The notes beneath the pieces were generated by a model that saw only the letters and a list, made by a program, of their open reading frames with translations, was not told the origin of the DNA and did no database searches. The position numbers and the translations under genes were made by a program. A stretch of 64,000 nucleotides of DNA from Halomonas sp. 25-S5 (GTDB taxonomy: Bacteria > Pseudomonadota > Gammaproteobacteria > Pseudomonadales > Halomonadaceae): the NCBI RefSeq assembly GCF_029889845.1, contig NZ_JARANV010000006.1, forward strand, positions 1 through 64,000, read 5' to 3'. Of the stretch, positions 30,129-40,624 are shown piece after piece. Every line of letters begins with the position of its first letter. Position 1 is the first letter of the stretch.

Positions 30129-30596
30129 TCAGGTGGTGGAGGCTAGGATGCCGTCGTCCCAGCGGCCGCGCTGGCGGCTGGCGATGGCCTGGATCTCCCC
30201 GCGCCCGGCCAGCTGGGCCAGGCTGATCCCCTGGAGGAAGTTGTGGATGTGCTCGGAGAGCTCGCACCACAGGTGGTGGGTCAGGCAGGTGTCGCCCTGC
30301 TGGCAATCCGAGAGGCCGCCGCAGCGGGTGGTGTCCATGGACTCGTTCACCGCCTCGATGACCTGGGCCACGGTGATGCCCTCCGCTGGCTGGGCCAGCA
30401 GGTAGCCGCCGCCCGGGCCACGCACGCTGTCCACCAGCCGGGCGCGCCGCAGCCGCGCGAACAGCTGCTCCAGGTAGGAGAGCGAGATCTCCTGGCGCTT
30501 CGAGATGTCGGCGAGGCAGATGGGGCCGGTGTCGGCATTCATGGCCAGGTCGAGCATGGCGGTGACGGCGTAGCGTCCCTTGGTGGTCAGGCGCAT
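30129..30596 (-). CDS. iscR: Rrf2-family Fe-S regulator IscR
   Basis: The 155-residue protein starts [20 protein letters not shown], has the winged-HTH with [19 protein letters not shown], and the three cluster Cys in [18 protein letters not shown] (~92, 98, 104). With its 2Fe-2S cluster it represses the isc promoter; without it, it regulates other sites. The palindrome in its promoter (30664-30680) is a candidate autoregulatory site. Confidence 0.96.
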   Translation of the reverse strand: MRLTTKGRYAVTAMLDLAMNADTGPICLADISKRQEISLSYLEQLFARLRRARLVDSVRGPGGGYLLAQPAEGITVAQVIEAVNESMDTTRCGGLSDCQQGDTCLTHHLWCELSEHIHNFLQGISLAQLAGRGEIQAIASRQRGRWDDGILASTT

Positions 30597-30652
30597 GAGG
30601 AACTCACCTCGGCACCGACACGCGGGTCGGCAGTCAATGAACGTGATCCGCC

Positions 30653-30682
30653 ATTATGGTAAAGACCGAGTATCGCGGTCAA
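30653..30682 (-). promoter_or_regulatory. Putative iscR promoter and operator
   Basis: On the minus strand TTGACC (30682-30677), 18 bp, CATAAT (30658-30653) fits a sigma70 promoter. The spacer holds GACCG-7 bp-CGGTC (30664-30680), whose arms resemble the inverted half-sites of type 1 IscR boxes. The -35 box overlaps the cysE stop codon. Confidence 0.5.
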
Positions 30683-31551
30683 CCATTGTACCGTCGCGGG
30701 GCGGCGGCCTCCCGCTCGCCCTGTGGCGGTTCCTCCTCGTCCGGCGTTTCCCGAGGCGGGCAGCAGCTGTCGACGTCGGCGAGGATGTCGGCGAAGTCCT
30801 CGTCGCGCAGCGCCGGCAGGCGGCCGTCGCGGTAGCTGGCGTCGACCTTGCGCAGGGTCGTGCACATGCGCTCGATGCGCTCGTCCACGGCGTGCATGTG
30901 GTCGAGCATCGCCTGGATGGAGCGGGCCACCGGATCGGGCATGTCCTGGCTGACGCCGTAGGCGTCGAAGCCGAACTTGCGGCGCATCGCCTCGCGACGC
31001 GCGGGATCCACGTCCAGTTCCTCGGCCTGGTCCGGGTCGACGCGCTGCACGACCTTGCCGGGGATGCCGACCACGGTGGCGCCGGCGGGCACTTCCTTGG
31101 TGACCACCGCGTTGGAGCCGATCTTGGCCCCGGTGCCCACCGTGAAGGGCCCCAGGATCTTGGCGCCGGCGCCGACGATCACGCCGTCCTCCAGGGTCGG
31201 ATGGCGCTTGCCCTTGTTCCAGCTGGTCCCGCCCAGGGTCACGCCCTGATAGAGGGTGACGTCGTCGCCCACCTCGGCGGTCTCGCCGATCACCACGCCC
31301 ATGCCGTGGTCGATGAAGAAGCGCCGGCCGACAGTCGCCCCCGGATGGATCTCGATGCCGGTGAGCCAGCGCGAGAAGGTGGAGAGGCTGCGCGCCAGCC
31401 ACTTGAGGTTCTTGCGCCACAGCCAGTGGCTGCAGCGGTGGACGAGCAGGGCATGCAGGCCCGGGTAGTTGGTCAGCACTTCCAGGAAGTTGCGTGCCGC
31501 CGGGTCGCGGGCGAATACGCTGTTGATGTCCTCGCGCAGACGTTCAAGCAT
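30679..31551 (-). CDS. cysE: Serine O-acetyltransferase CysE
   Basis: I start at the ATG at 31551 (AAGGA, 7-nt spacing), 290 residues. It has the N-terminal SATase helical domain ([20 protein letters not shown]) and left-handed beta-helix hexapeptides ([40 protein letters not shown], ending [11 protein letters not shown]). It makes O-acetylserine for cysteine synthesis, the sulfur source used by IscS. The ~80-residue charged C-terminal extension is longer than usual. Placement before iscR is common. Confidence 0.94.
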   Translation of the reverse strand: MLERLREDINSVFARDPAARNFLEVLTNYPGLHALLVHRCSHWLWRKNLKWLARSLSTFSRWLTGIEIHPGATVGRRFFIDHGMGVVIGETAEVGDDVTLYQGVTLGGTSWNKGKRHPTLEDGVIVGAGAKILGPFTVGTGAKIGSNAVVTKEVPAGATVVGIPGKVVQRVDPDQAEELDVDPARREAMRRKFGFDAYGVSQDMPDPVARSIQAMLDHMHAVDERIERMCTTLRKVDASYRDGRLPALRDEDFADILADVDSCCPPRETPDEEEPPQGEREAAAPRRYNG

Positions 31552-31634
31552 GCAGCGGTCCTTGGGTGGCAGGGCGATGGGAATAGCCTTCATATTGGGG
31601 GCGCGGCGAGCCGGCTTCAAGCCGCGTCCGCCAT

Positions 31635-32381
31635 CTACTCGCGGTGCTCGGCCTGCTGCTCGGTGGCGGTGAGGATGCCGCGCAGGATGTTGAGCTCCAG
31701 GCGCTCGGGGCGGGCCCGCAGGGTGAAGCGGCGCAGCCGGGCCATCAACTGCCGTGGGGTGGCCGGGTCGTGGAAGCCGATGGCGACCAGGGTGCGCTCC
31801 AGATGCGCAAAGTAGCGCTCGAGCTCCTGGTGGCTGGCCAGCGGCTGGGACGGCGGCGCCTCGGCCGGGCCACTCGTTGCCTGCTGTCCCAGCCAGGCCT
31901 GTCGGCACTCGTAGGCCAGCACCTGCACCGCGGCGGCCAGGTTCAGGGAGCTGAAGTCGGGGTTGGTGGGGATATGCACATGGGCATGGCAGCGCTGCAG
32001 CTCCGCGTTGGAAAGGCCACTGTCCTCGCGGCCGAAGACCAGCGCGACGCGCGCCTCGCGGCTGGCCAGCTCCGCCGGGAGCCGGTCGCTCAGTGCGCGG
32101 GGGGTGATCATCGGCCAGGGCAGGGTGCGCGAGCGGGCGCTGGCCCCGACGACCAGGGTGGCGTCGCCCACCGCCTGTTCCAGGGACTCCACCGTGTGAG
32201 CGCCATGGACGATATGGTCGGCCCCCGAGGCGCGCGAGACGGTGTCGGCGGTGAGCGGTTCGCAGCGCGGCGCCACCAGGGCCAGGTCGGACAGCCCCAT
32301 GTTGTGCATGGCGCGGGCGGTGCCGCCGATGTTGCCGGGGTGGCTGGTGCCGATCAGGACGATGCGGATGCGCTCGAGCAT
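31635..32381 (-). CDS. trmJ: tRNA Cm32/Um32 methyltransferase TrmJ
   Basis: The 248-residue SPOUT enzyme starts [20 protein letters not shown], with [34 protein letters not shown] and the knot-forming [19 protein letters not shown]. It 2'-O-methylates position 32 of tRNAs. The ATG at 32381 is chosen for the conserved N-terminus; longer in-frame extension lacks homology. It is divergent from the suhB-like gene, an arrangement shared with E. coli trmJ/suhB. Confidence 0.95.
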   Translation of the reverse strand: MLERIRIVLIGTSHPGNIGGTARAMHNMGLSDLALVAPRCEPLTADTVSRASGADHIVHGAHTVESLEQAVGDATLVVGASARSRTLPWPMITPRALSDRLPAELASREARVALVFGREDSGLSNAELQRCHAHVHIPTNPDFSSLNLAAAVQVLAYECRQAWLGQQATSGPAEAPPSQPLASHQELERYFAHLERTLVAIGFHDPATPRQLMARLRRFTLRARPERLELNILRGILTATEQQAEHRE

Positions 32382-32526
32382 GTTGGGGCCTGTAGATCCT
32401 GGGTGGAGGCGGAGGCGAGCGATTCTATCACGCCGGCCCGGTGCGTCGAATGGCGCGCCCCGCGCGCTTCTGCTAGGATGCGCGCCGACCCGTTCTTTAA
32501 CACCACCGACTCCCCAAGGCCCGATC

Positions 32527-33321
32527 ATGCATCCAATGGTCCAATTCGCGCTGCGTGCGGTACGCAGCGCCGGCGAACAGTTCCTGCGCATCCGCGAGCG
32601 AATCGAGAACTCCCACCAGGAGCACAATCTCGACCGCCTGCTCGAGGATGCCGCCCGCAACGCCGAGACGCTGATCGTCCGTCAGCTCTCCCGCGGCTAC
32701 CCCCAGCACGGCGTCGAAGGGCGCTTCACGCCTCATCGCGCCGGTGAGGGCGAGGGTGCTGACACCCTGTGGAAGATCGAACCCTTTCACGGCTACTCCA
32801 ACCTCAGCGTCGCCTCCCCCGGCTTCGCGCTGTCGGTGGTGTGTCTCGTCAAGGGCCGCCCGGAGCATGCGGTGGTGATCTGTCCCTTCAGCGATGACGA
32901 ATACCTGGTCAGTCGCGGGCGCGGTGCCCAGCTCAACGGCAAGCGCTTGCGTGTGTCGAAGAACACCGCCGTGGCCGGCACCCGCATTGCCATGAGCCTG
33001 CCCGAGACCTGGCTGCGCTCGCGCTTCCTGCCCGCCTACCTGACCCTGGTGCAGCAACTCGGCCCGCAGATCGAGCTGCAGCGTGCCTCGGGCAGCGGCC
33101 TGCTCGACATCGCCGAGCTGGCGGCGGGGCGCGCTGACGCCGCCTTCGTGCTGGGCCTCGAGGAGCAGGACCTGCACGTCGGCTCGCTGCTGCTCAAGGA
33201 GAGCGGCGCCCTGATGGGCACGCCCGACGGCCAGCCCAGTGTCGAGATCGAGGGGCGCCTGATGGCCGCCGGACCGCGCCTCTACAAGGCCCTGGTGCAG
33301 CAGCTCAAGCCACACTTCTAA
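32527..33321 (+). CDS. suhB: SuhB-like inositol monophosphatase-fold protein lacking catalytic ligands
   Basis: The N-terminus HPMVQFALRAVRSAGEQFL and the position opposite trmJ make it the suhB orthologue (264 residues). SuhB is an inositol monophosphatase that also joins the NusA antitermination complex on rRNA operons. The metal-binding motif normally DPLDGTTN reads IEPFHGYSN near residue 86 (Asp to Glu and Asp to His), and the TEESG motif reads VEGRFTP. LEEQDLHVG keeps only the last Asp. Phosphatase activity is therefore unlikely, while the fold and perhaps the RNA-polymerase role remain. Confidence 0.85.
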   Translation: MHPMVQFALRAVRSAGEQFLRIRERIENSHQEHNLDRLLEDAARNAETLIVRQLSRGYPQHGVEGRFTPHRAGEGEGADTLWKIEPFHGYSNLSVASPGFALSVVCLVKGRPEHAVVICPFSDDEYLVSRGRGAQLNGKRLRVSKNTAVAGTRIAMSLPETWLRSRFLPAYLTLVQQLGPQIELQRASGSGLLDIAELAAGRADAAFVLGLEEQDLHVGSLLLKESGALMGTPDGQPSVEIEGRLMAAGPRLYKALVQQLKPHF

Positions 33322-33360
33322 CTCAAGCCAGAAGCTTTGAGCTGGAAGCTGGAAGAAACC

Positions 33361-33395
33361 AATCCGCCCCCGCAGTCTGACTGTGGGGGCGGATT
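33361..33395 (+). terminator. Strong hairpin after suhB-like gene
   Basis: AATCCGCCCCCGCAG-TCTGA-CTGTGGGGGCGGATT: 15-bp stem with one G-T pair, 40 bp after the stop. No long T-tract, but stem strength and place fit a terminator. Confidence 0.6.
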
Positions 33396-33422
33396 CGGTT
33401 CAGGCTCTGTACTTCCAGTCGC

Positions 33423-33568
33423 GTAGGCCAGATAAGCCGGAGGCGCATCCGGCGTGACGATGGTGCCCTCGCCATGCCCGGTGCGCTGGCGCTTACCGAG
33501 CCTACGGGGTCTGATGGCCAGCCGGTATCGTGCGGTCAACGATCACGCCAGTCTGCGACGAACCTTTT
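33423..33568. repeat. MITE/REP-like element, copy 2
   Basis: GTAGGCCAGATAAGCCGGAG at 33423 and GCCCGGTGCGCTGGCGCTTA around 33477, ending CTGCGACGAACCTTTT, align with the interior and right end of the element at 16683-16880. The left terminal repeat of copy 1 is not recognisable here, so this copy looks 5'-truncated or diverged. Confidence 0.6.
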
Positions 33569-33603
33569 GTTTCTGGAGCGGGGAGAAGCATCAGGCTGCC
33601 TCC

Positions 33604-33680
33604 CAGCTTTCAGCTTTCAGCTTTCAGCTTTCAGCTTTCAGCTTTCAGCTTTCAGCTTCCAGCTTCCAGCTTCCAGCTGT
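33604..33680. repeat. Eleven-unit 7-bp tandem repeat
   Basis: Seven CAGCTTT units, three CAGCTTC units and one CAGCTGT run without gaps to the first base of the secF stop codon. AGCTGGAAGCTGGAAG at 33339-33354 is the inverse complement of the CAGCTTC part, so the two could pair across the intergenic region. Such arrays are slippage-prone. Confidence 0.9.
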
Positions 33681-34609
33681 CAGGGCAGTTCCTCGGCCTC
33701 GGGGTCTTCCTTCTTCGCCGGGATGAGGTCCTCGCGATCCAGCTTCACCGCCAGCAGCAGGGCCGCCGCCACGTAGATGGAGGAGAAGGTGCCGACCACC
33801 ACGCCGGCGATCAGGGCGATGGCGAAGTAGTGGATCATGTCGCCGCCCAGCAACAGCAGCGCCAACAGCACCAGCAGAGTGGTGCCGGAGGTCGCCAGGG
33901 TGCGCGACAGGGTCATGTTGATCGCCTCGTTGAAGATCGTCGGCATGTCATCGATGCGTGACTTGCGGATGTTCTCGCGGATGCGGTCGTAGACCACGAT
34001 GGTGTCGTTGAGCGAGTAGCCGATCACCGCCAGCAGGGCGGCAAGCACGGTGAGGTCGAACTCGAACTGGAACAGCGAAAAGATGCCGACGACGATGATC
34101 ACGTCGTGCAGCAGCGCCAGCAGGGCGCCGATGGCGAACTTGTACTGGAAGCGGGCCGCCACGTAGAGCATCACGATGCCCAGCGCCACCAGCAGGCCCA
34201 TGCCGCTCTGGTCGCGCAGCTGGTCGCCTACCTGGGCGCCGACGAATTCGGCACGCACCAGCTCCACCTGACCGCCGGCGTCGCGCAGCAGGTTGACCAC
34301 CTGCTCGCCGACATCGGGATCGAAGGCCTGCTGCAGGCGGATCAGCACCTCGGTGGAGGCGCCGAAGGTCTGCACTGAGACGTCACGGAACCCGGTGTCC
34401 TCCAGGATCTGGCGAACGACGTCCAGGGAGGGCGCCACCGCGTAGCGGACCTCGACCAGGGTGCCGCCGGTGAAGTCCAGCCCCAGGCTGAGCTGCTGGA
34501 ACAGCAGCGAGGCGAGCGACACCAGCAGCATCAGGCCCGAGATCGCGAAGGCGATCCGGCGCCTGCCCATGAAGTCGAGTTGTCGATTGACCAGGGATTT
34601 CATTGCCAC
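33680..34609 (-). CDS. secF: Protein translocase subunit SecF
   Basis: The 309-residue RND-type protein has six predicted membrane helices, the FTGGTLVEVRY signature (~47-57), a periplasmic domain (~60-140), and GYSLNDTIVVYDRIRENIRK (~205). With SecD it uses the proton gradient to pull secreted proteins. It follows secD by 3 bp. A 7-bp repeat array abuts its stop codon. Confidence 0.97.
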   Translation of the reverse strand: MAMKSLVNRQLDFMGRRRIAFAISGLMLLVSLASLLFQQLSLGLDFTGGTLVEVRYAVAPSLDVVRQILEDTGFRDVSVQTFGASTEVLIRLQQAFDPDVGEQVVNLLRDAGGQVELVRAEFVGAQVGDQLRDQSGMGLLVALGIVMLYVAARFQYKFAIGALLALLHDVIIVVGIFSLFQFEFDLTVLAALLAVIGYSLNDTIVVYDRIRENIRKSRIDDMPTIFNEAINMTLSRTLATSGTTLLVLLALLLLGGDMIHYFAIALIAGVVVGTFSSIYVAAALLLAVKLDREDLIPAKKEDPEAEELP

Positions 34610-34612
34610 CTC

Positions 34613-36463
34613 TTATATCCAGAGCTTCTTGACCGGCTTGCCGCCGTAGGTCAGGTTGACCATCGCCCGCGTCACCATCAGGGCGGTGAACAGCGAGGTG
34701 ATGATCCCCAGCGAGAGGGTCACGGCGAAGCCCTTGACCGGCCCGGTGCCGATGGAGAACAGGATCACCGCCACCAGCAGGGTGGTGATGTTGGCATCGA
34801 TGATCGAGGTGAAGGCACGCTCGTAGCCGGCCGTGATGGCCTGCTGCACCGACAGCCCCGTGCGCAGCTCCTCGCGTATGCGCTCGAAGATCAGCACGTT
34901 GGCGTCCACCGCCATGCCCAGCGTCAGCACGATGCCGGCGATGCCGGGCAGGGTCAGGGTGGCGCCGAGCAGCGACATGGCCGCCACCAGCAGGGTCAGG
35001 TTGAGGGCCAGGGCGATGTTGGCGAAGACGCCGAATATCTTGTAGCGCACCAGCATGAACAGCACCACCAGCAGTAGGCCGACCTGCACCGACATGATGC
35101 CGCGCTCGATGTTCTCGGCGCCCAGGCTCGGCCCGATGGTGCGCTCCTGCACGAAGTAGATGGGCGCGGCCAGCGAGCCGGAGCGCAGCAGCAGGGCGAG
35201 CTCCGCCGCCTCGGTGGGCGAGTCGAGCCCGGTGATGCGGAAGCTGTTGCCCAAGGCGCTCTGGATGGTGGCCAGGCTGATGATGCCGCGCTCGGTATAG
35301 GGCTCGCGTTCCACGACCTTCTCGCCGTCCACCGTGACGGTGGTCTCGCGAGTCTTGTGCTCGATGAACAGCACCGCCATGTTGCGGCCGATGTTGGTGC
35401 GGGTGGCCCGGTTCATCAGGGTGCCGCCGGTGCCGTCCAGGTCGATGTTGACCTGGGGGCGGCCGTTCTCATCGAAGCTGTGGTTGGCATTCGAGACGCT
35501 GTCACCGGTGATGATCACGTCGCGCATCAGGTCGGCGCGGCGCGACTGATTGTTGCGGAACGGGAAGGACTCGGTCTCGTTGTCCGGCGTGTCGGGGCGC
35601 GCCTCGAGGCGGAACTCGAGGTTAGCGGTGGCGCCCACGATGCGCTTGGCTTCGGCCGTATCCTGGACGCCGGGTAGCTCGACCACGATGCGATCCGGCC
35701 CCTGGCGCTGCACCAGCGGCTCGGCCACGCCCAGCTCGTTGACCCGGTTGCGCAGGGTCGTGAGGTTCTGGTTGATGGCGTAGTCCTGGAGCTCGTTGAC
35801 CGCCTGGTCGGTCATGGTCATGGCCAGGCGGGCACCACGGTCATCGCCTTCGCTGCGGTAGTCGAAGTCGGGGAACTCGCGGGCGATCAGGCCCCGCGCC
35901 TCGTCGCGGTCCTCGGCGTTGGCGAAGGCCATGGAGATGGTGCGTTCCTCGATCTGGGTATCGCGGTAGCGGATCCGTTCGCCGCGCAGCAGTTCGCGCA
36001 TGGCGCTGGCGTTGACCTCGAGGCGCTGCTGCAGGGCGGCGTCCATATCGACTTCCAGCAGGAAGTGCACGCCGCCGCGCAGGTCGAGGCCCAGGGTCAT
36101 GGGCGAGGCGGAGAGCGACTGCAGCCAGGCCGGCGTGGATTCGGCCAGGTTCAGCGCCACCACGTACTCATCACCCAGCATGTCGCTGATGCGATCGCGG
36201 GCCTTCATCTGGTCGTCGGCATCGGCAAGGCGGATCAGCACGCTGCTGGTCTCCGCCTCCACGGCCTGGATGTCGATGCTGGCCTCGCTGAGGGAGGCGC
36301 GGAGGCGCTCCAGCTGGCGCGCGTCGATGGTGCTGTCGCCCCGCTCGCTGCTGATCTGGATCGCCGGGTCCTCGGGGAAGAGGTTGGGGAGGGAGTAGAC
36401 CAGGCCGGCGAGGAGAACGACGAGTATCAGCAGATACTTCCACAGGGGGTAACGGTTGAGCAT
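34613..36463 (-). CDS. secD: Protein translocase subunit SecD
   Basis: The 616-residue protein has an N-terminal membrane helix, a large periplasmic domain starting with LGLDLRGGVHFLLEVDMDAA (~125), and five C-terminal helices including LTLPGIAGIVLTLGMAVDAN and ERIREELRTG. Length equals E. coli SecD (615). It is in the order yajC-secD-secF. Confidence 0.98.
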   Translation of the reverse strand: MLNRYPLWKYLLILVVLLAGLVYSLPNLFPEDPAIQISSERGDSTIDARQLERLRASLSEASIDIQAVEAETSSVLIRLADADDQMKARDRISDMLGDEYVVALNLAESTPAWLQSLSASPMTLGLDLRGGVHFLLEVDMDAALQQRLEVNASAMRELLRGERIRYRDTQIEERTISMAFANAEDRDEARGLIAREFPDFDYRSEGDDRGARLAMTMTDQAVNELQDYAINQNLTTLRNRVNELGVAEPLVQRQGPDRIVVELPGVQDTAEAKRIVGATANLEFRLEARPDTPDNETESFPFRNNQSRRADLMRDVIITGDSVSNANHSFDENGRPQVNIDLDGTGGTLMNRATRTNIGRNMAVLFIEHKTRETTVTVDGEKVVEREPYTERGIISLATIQSALGNSFRITGLDSPTEAAELALLLRSGSLAAPIYFVQERTIGPSLGAENIERGIMSVQVGLLLVVLFMLVRYKIFGVFANIALALNLTLLVAAMSLLGATLTLPGIAGIVLTLGMAVDANVLIFERIREELRTGLSVQQAITAGYERAFTSIIDANITTLLVAVILFSIGTGPVKGFAVTLSLGIITSLFTALMVTRAMVNLTYGGKPVKKLWI

Positions 36464-36614
36464 GGGGGCCCTGCCCTCAGGTTGCGGACGTTGGAGGCTG
36501 ACGAAGCGACCGGTGCGAGCGGGAGCCGGTCGCGCGGCTCCTGCCGCACCGGCCGCAGGGCGGCCTCCGCCCCGGCCCGGAAGGCGCCACGGCGGAGGCG
36601 TTATTACGCCCGAG

Positions 36615-36950
36615 TCAGATGGACTTGAGCGTGCCCTTGGGCAGTACGGCGGCCACGGCGCTCTTCTGCACGTTGACCTCGGTGCCTTCGGTGATCTCCA
36701 TGCTCAGGAACTCGCTGTCGTCGCTCACCTTGGTGATGCGGCCCAGCATGCCGCCGCCGATGACGATCTCGTCACCCTTGGAGAGGTTGCCGATCAGCTG
36801 CTTGTGCTGCTTGGCGCGCTTGGCCTGGGGGCGCCACAGCAGGAAGTAAAAGATGGCCACGAAGCCGACCAGCATGACGATCTGGGCGATGCCGCCACCG
36901 GCGACACCGGCATCCTGGGCCATGGCCGGGGAAATGAAGAAGTCCAGCAT
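36615..36950 (-). CDS. yajC: Sec translocon accessory protein YajC
   Basis: The 111-residue protein has one membrane helix (IVMLVGFVAIFYFLLWRPQA, ~22-41) then a small cytosolic domain (KHKQLIGNLSKGDEIVIGGG). YajC associates with SecDF and the YidC holo-translocon. The 151-bp GC-rich stretch to secD has hairpin potential but no gene. Confidence 0.96.
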   Translation of the reverse strand: MLDFFISPAMAQDAGVAGGGIAQIVMLVGFVAIFYFLLWRPQAKRAKQHKQLIGNLSKGDEIVIGGGMLGRITKVSDDSEFLSMEITEGTEVNVQKSAVAAVLPKGTLKSI

Positions 36951-37016
36951 GTATGACGATCTCCTGAGTAATGAAAGCGGGATGTTCTACGGCCGGCCTT
37001 GTGGGCCGGCCGTGGG

Positions 37017-39279
<2,263 letters not shown>

Positions 39280-39423
39280 GAAGGGAAGCGTATCCACAGC
39301 TGGGGAAGATCGTCTGGCATGATGCCGGTGTCGTCCGGCAAGCCGCATAGGATACCCGATCATGCCCGGCGCGTCAGGCGCGCGATTGACCTGCCGCCCC
39401 GGCCACGTATAATGCTTTGCGCT

Positions 39424-39510
39424 GCCGGTGTGGCGGAATTGGTAGACGCAGCGGATTCAAAATCCGCCGGGTGCAAGCCCTTGTCGGTTCGAGTCCGACC
39501 GCCGGTACCA
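39424..39510 (+). tRNA. tRNA-Leu(CAA)
   Basis: 87 nt including an encoded CCA. The acceptor stem GCCGGTG pairs with CGCCGGT (two wobble pairs); the anticodon stem GCGGA/TCCGC encloses loop TTCAAAA, giving anticodon CAA; a long variable arm and T-arm GGTTCGAGTCC mark a class II leucine tRNA. It is followed by a UUCG-capped terminator. It is the apparent insertion point of the 39.5-52.9 kb island. Confidence 0.96.
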
Positions 39511-39560
39511 GCCTGACGCCAGATCTGAAACAGCCGCCTTCGGGCGGCTGTTCGCGTTTC
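39448..39560 (+). repeat. Left direct repeat (attL-like) of tRNA-Leu island
   Basis: The 3' two-thirds of the tRNA plus its terminator aligns without gaps with 52801-52913: 9 mismatches in 113 bp by my count, and a 44-bp identical core at 39465-39508. Integrases commonly recombine within tRNA 3' ends, so this is the likely attachment site. Confidence 0.85.
39529..39552 (+). terminator. tRNA-Leu terminator
   Basis: AACAGCCGCC-TTCG-GGCGGCTGTT: perfect 10-bp stem with a UUCG tetraloop, followed by a weak T-rich stretch. Confidence 0.8.
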
Positions 39561-39598
39561 CTCTCCACTGGCCAGTGCGGTGCGTTTCATCCAACGCC

Positions 39599-39616
39599 TG
39601 TAGCTTGCAGGCTACA
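39599..39616. promoter_or_regulatory. Palindromic operator upstream of TA remnant
   Basis: TGTAGCTTGCAGGCTACA is self-complementary at 16 of 18 positions. It lies 20 bp before the toxin remnant, where RelE/HigA-type antitoxins bind to repress their operons. Confidence 0.6.
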
Positions 39617-39635
39617 GTGTGCTCATGATGGGCTT

Positions 39636-39740
39636 GTGCACTACCTGACCGCTGACGGCCATGACCCCTTTCAGACATGGCTTGATACTATCAAGGCCAA
39701 GACATTTCTGGCTGACCACAGAAGGAAGGCACGGAAATGA
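39636..39740 (+). pseudogene. Internally deleted HigB/RelE-type toxin
   Basis: The frame reads VHYLTADGHDPFQTWLDTIK then directly TFLADHRRKARK. The first part is the N-terminus of 'addiction module killer' toxins (YLT.DG..PF..WL..L) and the second resembles their C-terminus (..YW.DYR.RK). The ~60 central residues with the catalytic strands are missing, in frame. The stop overlaps the antitoxin ATG (ATGA). No in-frame ATG is seen; GTG at 39636 is a possible start. Confidence 0.65.
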
Positions 39741-40042
39741 AACGCCACGACGCCGCCGTGGTCGAGATGCTGCGCGATGACCGCGACATGGCGCTCGACT
39801 ACCTGCGTGCTGCCTTCGATGAGTTGGACGAGGAGGGTGGAGAGTCCGCATTCCTGATGGCCCTGCGCCATGTGGTGGAGGCCCAGGGCGGCATGGCGGC
39901 TGTGGCCGAGTGTGCCAAGGTGTCACGCGAGAGCCTCTACCGGGCGCTGTCACCCAAGGGCAATCCCACCCTTCGCACCATGACCCTCGTGATCAAAGCA
40001 ACCGGCATCCACTTCCACGACCTGACGCACCAGGCTTCCTGA
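39737..40042 (+). CDS. Addiction-module antidote, HigA-like HTH protein
   Basis: The 101-residue protein (LDYLRAAFDELDEEGGESAF, LRHVVEAQGGMAAVAECAKV, SRESLYRALSPKGNPTLRTM) matches the 'putative addiction module antidote' family with an Xre-type HTH in its C-terminal half (~48-95). Its toxin partner upstream is gutted, so it is an orphan antitoxin that may still bind the operator at 39599-39616. A second copy of its last 17 codons lies at 40625-40678. Confidence 0.88.
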   Translation: MKRHDAAVVEMLRDDRDMALDYLRAAFDELDEEGGESAFLMALRHVVEAQGGMAAVAECAKVSRESLYRALSPKGNPTLRTMTLVIKATGIHFHDLTHQAS

Positions 40043-40124
40043 TACAGAAAACGTCAGCCGCGTGGCGTTCACCTGGAGCACCACGCTACACTGCAATAAA
40101 CCCACTGGCATGAGGAGAGCCACC

Positions 40125-40319
40125 ATGACCAAGCCGCTTTCCCCGATTGTTTCTGAGTTCGAGACTGAGGAACAAGCTGTCGCCTATGATGTGTGGCTGC
40201 GTGAGAAGGTCGCTGCCAGCCTGGCCAATCCTGGCCCTGGTGTGCCGCATGACGAAGTGATGGCCCGGATGGACGCGATCATTGAGGACGCCGAGCGCCG
40301 ACACCGCGAGCGTGCCTGA
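40125..40319 (+). CDS. Stability-determinant-type antitoxin
   Basis: 64 residues from the ATG at 40125 (AGGAGAG upstream): PLSPIVSEFETEEQAVAYDV then VPHDEVMARMDAIIEDAERR. This family is usually annotated as stability determinant and pairs with RelE/ParE toxins. The N-terminal half is probably dimerising/DNA-binding and the tail wraps the toxin. Its stop overlaps the toxin ATG (TGATG). A frameshifted relative is at 2158-2377. Confidence 0.85.
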   Translation: MTKPLSPIVSEFETEEQAVAYDVWLREKVAASLANPGPGVPHDEVMARMDAIIEDAERRHRERA

Positions 40320-40603
40320 TGCTGCCTGTCGTATGGTTGGATGACGCGATCGCCGATCTGGCTGACATTGTGAGCTTCATTGCCGAGGAGAGTCCTGCCG
40401 CTGCCCGCCGTTTGAAAGCACGCCTTGAGTCTGCCCCCCTTCCCCTGTCTGAACACCCGTATCTGTACCCGTCTGGCCGCGTGTCAGGCACTCGGGATCT
40501 GGTGGCCCATCCTAACTACTTGATCGTGTACCGTGTGACCGAGGTACGAGTTGAAGTGGTGGCCGTAGTCCATACCCGCCAGCAATACCCGCCGATTCCC
40601 TGA
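40319..40603 (+). CDS. RelE/ParE-family toxin
   Basis: The 94-residue protein has the ParE/RelE fold pattern: LPVVWLDDAIADLADIVSFI, AARRLKARLESAPLPLSEHP, then the core strand SGRVSGTRDLVAHPNYLIVY and VEVVAVVHTRQQYPP. It may poison gyrase (ParE-like) or cut mRNA (RelE-like); the sequence alone does not tell. It appears intact and is translationally coupled to the antitoxin. Confidence 0.9.
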   Translation: MLPVVWLDDAIADLADIVSFIAEESPAAARRLKARLESAPLPLSEHPYLYPSGRVSGTRDLVAHPNYLIVYRVTEVRVEVVAVVHTRQQYPPIP

Positions 40604-40624
40604 AGACGCTGCCGCCAGGGCGTC

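Noticed and set aside
32382..32660. N-terminal extension of trmJ
   Set aside because: Would overlap the divergent suhB-like gene and adds 93 residues with no homology; the ATG at 32381 gives the family N-terminus.
33604..33680. CRISPR array
   Set aside because: Units are 7 bp, contiguous, without spacers, and no cas gene is near.
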